Part shown: positions 58,527 to 64,000 of the stretch, in pieces
Layout of the letters: each line of letters starts with the position of its first letter
Numbering within the stretch: position 1 is the stretch's first letter
Origin: Boletus sp. NGJ
Lineage: Eukaryota > Basidiomycota > Agaricomycetes > Boletales > Boletaceae
DNA: 64,000 bases
Assembly (NCBI GenBank): GCA_019096195.1
Contig: JAGTXK010000219.1
Span: 992,001 to 1,056,000, forward strand
Reading direction: 5' to 3'
Translations under genes and position numbers: made by a program
Notes under the pieces: model-generated
What the model was told of the DNA's origin: nothing
What the model saw: only the letters and a program-made list of their open reading frames with translations
Database searches by the model: none

Positions 58527-58749
58527 CGGGACTTGCGGAGGGTTGGCTGAATGGCACTGTCGTGGTCGCGGGAACGTCGGCGAGTGGAGCTGTTACCTTT
58601 TCACTATACACACGCTTGGGCCGAGGCTGATAGTCCAGTATGACAGTAATGACAAATGTTCCAGTACAGTCTGCTCCACAAGCCCCTCTTAAACCACAAA
58701 AACGGCGTGGTCCTGCAAACTTGATCTTACAGAACTACCCTCTGCTACG

Positions 58750-59495
58750 ATGAGTGCCGAGCTCCCTGCCGACACAAAGGCCGTCAAAAAGATGGAAAGA
58801 GCCTTGGCAAAGGAGGCCCAAGCTGACGAGAAGGACTATAAGCGCGCTTTGAAGGAGCTCAAGCGCACCGAAGAGTCGAAAACGAAGGCTGTCAGGGTGA
58901 GTCGATTTGGATTGTGCCGAGGCTCCATTAACTCTCGCCAAGGACAGTAGTAAAGCAGATAAGCATCTGAAAAAGATGGAGGACAAGGAACACAACACGA
59001 TCAAATCGCTTCAGAAAGCTACGCATGAGCATGACCTGGCCGTGACGAATCTACACACCGCACAGAGCGATGTCCAGGGGAGTCTCGGACTATTTGGTTT
59101 ATCCCTGAGAGTGAACTGTAATGCTCTCTTTTAGATTCAAAAACAGCACGCTCAGAAGTTAAGAAACAACACCGATATCCTGAGAGCGCGTGCAGATGAG
59201 CTACTCAAAGCCAAGAAGGTCCGTGAGGTGTGCATTTTATCCTTCCGCGTCCGTTTTCTCCATTGATGAAACACCTAGGAGGAGCGTAGCCACAAGATGG
59301 CAAATCTCCATATTCCGCCTGATCCTAATCGTACCTCCGCAACGACTGGGTAAGAAGTATTGTCAATTGGCCAGGAATGTCTGCGGGTGTCCTGTTGTAT
59401 TATATTCGTCTTACTATAATCTCTATACATTGTATTTCCGTGTGCTCACTAATCCTGAAGGCCTGACCCCTAGCGAACCGCGTGTCGATGACTAA
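58750..59495 (+). CDS. Small coiled-coil protein (Ncp1-like)
   Basis: Starts MSAELPADTKAVKKMERALA. Spliced, it gives about 140 residues that are almost wholly charged coiled coil: KEAQADEKDYKRALKELKRT, KADKHLKKMEDKEHNTIKSL, QKATHEHDLAVTNLHTAQSD, IQKQHAQKLRNNTDILRARA, then a short tail with NLHIPDPNRTS and LTPSEPRVDD. Introns 58898-58942, about 59071-59133, about 59220-59278 and about 59350-59460 keep frame. It resembles basidiomycete proteins annotated as DNA-binding protein Ncp1; that name rests on memory of annotation, and no DNA-binding motif is visible. It lies divergent from the MscS gene. Confidence 0.7.
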
Positions 59496-59621
59496 GCGTC
59501 GGACATGTTTTCCGGTATGGAACACTCGAGCTCGTTGTCGCCAACGACGACAAACCATCGCTGAGAGTCGACCGCGACGTTAACAACATACACGACTGCA
59601 AGATCGTTATCCGTCGCTAAT

Positions 59622-62600
59622 ATGAACAAGAACCCCTTTATTCCCCAACCGACTTTTAACCCGCCCCAACCACCGCTTCCTCCCGGCCCTCCTCCAGCAG
59701 GGCCACCCCCGGACTACTCTGCATATTGGACTGCAGCTGCTGCCCAGCACCAAGCTCAGCAACCCTCGACTGCAGCCGCGGCCGTCGCTTACAACCCACA
59801 ATGGAGCACTCCGCAACCCCAGAGACCACCTCCAGAACAAAGTGCATTGTACGCTAACTACGGTTATGGCGGTCAGAACATGCATTGGCAGCAAAGGCAG
59901 CAGCAACAGCCGCAACAACAGCCGCAGCACTATCAACCAGTACAACCGATGGCTCCACCCCCACCCCCACCCCAGCCCCAACCGCAGCCTCAATATAATC
60001 CTTACCAAGCCTCCGTCGGCTTTCAGGCATATGTACCGCAACCCCCTCAACCTATTATATCGCAGCCGACGTACCCACAAGCCCCTCAAACGATCCCCCC
60101 CCCTCAGCCATATTTCCCTCAACAACAACCGCAGCAGCCACAACAACCCCGACATAATCACGGAATACATCACACTCCCCCTCAGCATCTCCCCCCCGCC
60201 AAACGACAGAGGTTCGATGGTCCCAGTGCAAATCATCATCATGGCCAGCAACGTCAGCAGGCTCCGCCTCCTCAGCCACAGTTTCAACCTCCACCTACTC
60301 CCCAAAACCCCATGTACGGCCAGAACCAGAGTCAACAGGGTGCTAATCAAGTACCTCTTGGCGGAAACAACCGCGGAGGTATGGGTGGCCGTGGGGGTTC
60401 AATGAACTCAGGTCGAGGAAGAGGAGGATCCATGGGCGGCAACCGAGGTGGACTGAGTGGTCAGCGTGGCGGTCGAGGCGGCACGTTTATGAATGGTGGT
60501 GGCGGCCGTGGTGGTCAGCAAGGTTCTTTGCGAGGTCATGGCTCACGAGGTGGTTTTGGCAACAAGCAGGATTTCCATACCCGCAGAGGTGGGTCGTTTA
60601 ATGCGGGACATCAACAACACCATCAGGGAAATATGGGCAATACTGGTTTTCGTGGGAGGGGACAGGGCCATTCTGCAGGTCGTTCTGGGCGACAGGATGG
60701 TTCAAGTACTCAATCGGGCAATCGCGATACATTGTCTGGAAATTTTGCGAGTAGTGGTAAGAAGGACGAGAACCGCCGCACTCTCACAGATTTTAAGATT
60801 GTGGGGCTCGAGATACCCGAACTCGGATGGACGTGGGGCATACTTCCTTCTGTGGTCAAGCTAGAGGGAAAAGAGGGGGTCATCTCTCTCACTGACTCTT
60901 CACATGCTATTGTCAAGGAAGAATCGATACGGTCAAGTGATCTCTCTAGCGGGGAACGGGCTGATGTCGCACATAGGAGCGAGCATGTCGTTCCAGAAGC
61001 AGCAGCTGCTGCTGATGTCAAAGCTGAGCCGGAGCAATCTTCACTCAGCTCTCCACCACCGTCTCGCATCCGCATTTATTTCCACACACCCATCTCACCG
61101 GATGATTCGCATCCAATTCCACACAATTCTTCTTACGCTTATGGGACCTCGCCCATGGATTCGCGCAAAGGCAAGCGCAAGAAGCTTGAGGATGATGATG
61201 GTGATGCAGAGGAGGGCCGAGGGCGGCCGCCCCCGCCTCGCGGAGGCCAGATGAGCGATACCGCTAGTGTTGACATGGATGGAATGGGTCGAGGTAGCGC
61301 TGCACCGAGTGTAGCCGAGACTACTAGCGAAGGTGACTGGCTCATGGCTGCTATCGCCGAGGACGATGGAGATACTGCTGACGTTGAGGTCGGCGCCCAT
61401 GGGGAGCAGGCCGGTGACGAGGATGACAACCAACTCCGTGTGAGTCGTGTCGAAGACCCTCACGTCGCAGTCAGTGAGTCGACAATACCTGGGCTTGGGG
61501 GCGACATTATCAATGGTGAGTTTCCGACCGATCTTCGAATGTCGCTATGGTGGATGCTTCCGAATCTGGATGGAGGATGTCCATCTGACCACCAGAGGCT
61601 TCACGCGACTAACTCTTGCTCCTGAAGGCACCCTTATTGATGGACATGGAACTGGTTCTGCTGGCGATGATTGTGGTACTGTTGCGAATCGTGATTCGGG
61701 GGACCTTAACCCCATGGCAGCGGGTAGTGACCCTGCATCAGTCCCGTCCAACACGATTGCCAAAAATTGCACATCTGGTCCACAACAAAGACCGCCTCAC
61801 GTGGACATTGTCTCCGCGCCTGAAGGGACCGCAGAGCTCGCTGCCCCAGAGGCCACAAAGTCTCTACACAGTGCGCTCAGCATTGAGAATGGGAACGAGG
61901 CAATGCCTAGTGGACGATCATCTTTCGTTGAACCGTCTCGTCTCGCTTCTCAGTCTTCTTCGTCTTTGAGTTCTTCATTTGATGTTTCGTCTAGTCGAGC
62001 TTCTGCACCCCCTCCCGCCACTGCCACCCAATCTGATTTACCTCAAGTGGACAAGCAGTCTGCTGACCATTCAGGGCTCCTTGATGCACAGGCTCCCATA
62101 GCTGAAGGTGCGGCCGACGTAGCAAGGACCGTCGCTGCTCCAAAGCCGTTACAATCTCACCCTTCGTATGCCTCTACCATCGTAGACGACAGTCCAGACA
62201 ATGGGTTATTCTCGCAGGAGGAGGAAGTACTAACACACATCGACGAGTCAACTTTGCGCCATGCACAACTCGACGAAAAAGTTGTTCATGATCTTGCTCA
62301 TGACAATGATCAAGAACACCTCCCAGAGCCACCCGCTTCCCCGACATCAAACACGCTACTATCAACATCGTCAGGCTCCACTTACGGCGAGTCATCGCAT
62401 CAACCAGTGACCACGCTACCTAAAAAGGGGAAGACACCTTCTGCAAATCGCATCTCGATATCGTATGCTGCGGGAAGTAGACGATTGGTTGTGGATGCCG
62501 AAGTGGTCGAATATCTTCGCGTGTATAGAGCTGAAGGTCGGATCGAGGTGTATATGTCTCTCGACAAGGATGATGTAGAGAGTATGAAAGGTGTGCTGGT

Positions 62601-63427
62601 ATGTATGGTCTCCACATCCGGTCCATGGAGGTACCAATAACGACCAGGTCGAGGGGCTTTCGGAGGCTACTAAATCGTACTTGCCTCTGTCAACCATCCC
62701 GGAGCCTTGCAATGCCGACGAGACGATGCCTTCGTTTTCGAAAGTCTCGCTTCCATCCAAAGTACACCTCATCGTTCATCTCGACACAGATAGGCCGTTA
62801 TCGGAGCCCAAGTGGGTGAAGTCCGGGGATGTGCAAGAGTGGTTGAAAAGCATGTTCGGACGCATGTTTTGGGTTGCCGGTGATGCTGCAGATGGTTGGG
62901 AGAAGAAGATTGAAGTTGTGGACCCTGATCCGGTTTGTGCGCTCCACATCGGTTTTCACCTTTTTCCAACCCTTCCACAGGCTCCTACGATCTGGACTGT
63001 TCTTGAGGGTTGGGCGGTCAATTCGCCGGTGGGTGTCCAGACTGAGCGTCAACGCTTCCTCAAGACGCACATGAGCGAGGTCGACAACCTCTTGGAGATA
63101 TTATTGAGGCTTGTCCGCGGTGAACGCGCAACGCCTTTTTCTCAAACTGCGCCTGCCATATCTGCGCCAAGTATCTCGGGTCCTCTTCTGGCCGCGTTCT
63201 CCCAATCATCAGCACACGGAGCGCAGCAAACACACGTCTCCCTCGCTGTACTCGCGATGTTCTACATGACCATCGAATATGCGCAAAAGGCATGTGGCCA
63301 GAAGGGCAAGGCAGAAGCAGAAGAGAGGATCGGTGAAATAATCAGATGCTTGCCCTCGCATTTGATATACAAAAGTCTGGATGGTATATTCAAGGAGTGG
63401 CGAGCTGAAAAGAAGGGCACACGATGA
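59622..63427 (+). CDS. Large Pro/Gln- and RGG-rich protein, unknown
   Basis: Four exons (59622..61515, 61628..62598, 62648..62932, 62981..63427) give 1,198 residues. Residues 1-230 are Pro/Gln-rich with polyQ and polyP runs. Residues 240-370 are a Gly/Arg-rich region with many RGG and GRGG units (RGGRGGTFMNGGGGRGG is one stretch). A Ser/Glu-rich linker follows. The C-terminal 350 residues are ordered: RRLVVDAEVVEYLRVYRAEG, KVHLIVHLDTDRPL, EWLKSMFGRMFWV, PTIWTVLEGWAVNS, SLAVLAMFYMTIEYAQK and RCLPSHLIYKSLDGIFKEWR. I do not recognise that domain. RGG boxes imply RNA binding or phase separation; a role in mRNP biology is inference. The minus-strand frame at 59607-60350 is a composition shadow. 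Confidence 0.8.
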
Positions 63428-63595
63428 ACCGAATAGATTATTATAATCTCTGTCGTCTCTATCTTTTTCTGTTAATTATTCGGCTTGTGTTATGGCCATG
63501 ACTTGGGGATGATCTCACGTGATGTGTGCAATCCGGATACAGATGAGGACGCGTCACCTTGTAGGCCTCGTCAATACGCTCCTTCACCCGCCATT

Positions 63596-64000
63596 ATGGT
63601 CCGTTCACAGTCCGATTCTCTCGTTTCGTGGATACTTATCACCTGCGCAGTTCAGAAACACATACGACTCCGATAATACTGTTTTCTCGCCACAAGGTCG
63701 TCTCCATCAAGTCGAGTATGCACTTGAAGCCGTGAAGCAAGGATCTGCAGCAGTCGGCTTGCGATCAAAGACACATGCCATACTGTTGGCGCTGAAGGTG
63801 TGCATACTCGTGCTGTGTTGCGAACACGCGTTGATGAGCCCCGACAGCGTTCTACGGGAGAACTGGCTTCGTACCAACAAAAGATGTTCCGAATAGATGA
63901 CCACGTCGGCATTGCAATCGCAGGACTGACGTCGGACGCGCGCGTTCTGAGGTAGGACAACTTGTCCCCTGTACAACCGGTGTGCCGGATTCACAACTAC
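63596..64000 (+). CDS. PRE5: 20S proteasome subunit alpha-6 (partial)
   Basis: Alpha-ring subunit of the 20S proteasome core, human PSMA1 / yeast Pre5. The first coding exon is the ATG alone (63596-63598), followed by GTCCGT. The second (63651..63797) begins [20 protein letters not shown], with [20 protein letters not shown]. The third (63848..63951) gives [20 protein letters not shown] and [15 protein letters not shown]. The [20 protein letters not shown] signature is diagnostic for alpha subunits, and the MFRN start points to alpha-6. The gene runs off the window. Confidence 0.93.

Noticed and set aside
59607-60350. 247-codon minus-strand Leu/Arg-rich frame resembling a membrane protein
   Set aside because: Antisense of the Pro/Gln-rich exon; composition alone explains it.

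Overview
The window is nuclear DNA from a filamentous basidiomycete fungus, most likely an Agaricomycete. Most genes are cut by many short introns of about 45-60 bases with GT..AG ends. The encoded proteins are fungal throughout (tafazzin, PHO81, Cns1/TTC4, MRC1, HBS1 with a disordered fungal insert, an MscS channel with an EF-hand, an UNC93-like carrier). Genes are packed at about one per 2.2 kb on both strands. I rebuilt exon structures by hand. Where exact joins are given, the coding lengths divide by three and the junctions restore family motifs.

Layout. 1-2164 holds no gene I can support. 2165-7686 carries MED10 (-), a thiol/thiopurine-type methyltransferase (+), a decayed piece of a mitochondrial PPR-like gene (+) and PRP31 (+). 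Two copies of a short repeat with TTAGGG units stand upstream of the methyltransferase and of PRP31. 7909-12698 has ISU1 (-), an L-2-hydroxyglutarate dehydrogenase-like flavoprotein (-), CNS1/TTC4 (+) and RPS7 (+). 12993-19174 has an unusual Rab GTPase (+), AMMECR1 (+), a PPR protein (-) and RPL3 (-). 19523-26400 has MRC1/claspin (+), a candidate small membrane-protein gene (-) and tafazzin (+). 27275-37542 has an UNC93-like carrier (-) and a 7.4-kb THO2 gene (+). 37723-47012 has GTP cyclohydrolase I (-), an ABC half-transporter (+), PHO81 (-) and PEX12 (-). 47264-55226 has a UPF0303/DUF336 protein (+), mitochondrial SSB (-), HBS1 (+) and a CBM48 protein (-). 55466-64000 has an MscS channel (-), a small coiled-coil protein (+), a 1,198-residue P/Q/RGG-rich protein (+) and the 5' part of proteasome subunit alpha-6 (+).

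Functionally this is a housekeeping region: transcription and mRNP export (MED10, THO2), splicing (PRP31), translation and mRNA surveillance (RPS7, RPL3, HBS1), the replication checkpoint (MRC1), proteolysis (alpha-6), mitochondria (ISU1, mtSSB, tafazzin, L2HGDH, PPR), peroxisomes (PEX12) and phosphate sensing (PHO81). I saw no transposon, CRISPR array, rRNA or convincing tRNA, and no clear secondary-metabolite cluster.

Most worth a second look: the repeated upstream module, the Rab with a proline/serine insert between its G4 and G5 motifs, several microexons of 9-20 nt, two GC-AG introns, an apparent one-base shift in PEX12, MCB and CACGTG sites upstream of MRC1 and PHO81, the Ski7-like motif inside HBS1, and three proteins I cannot assign.
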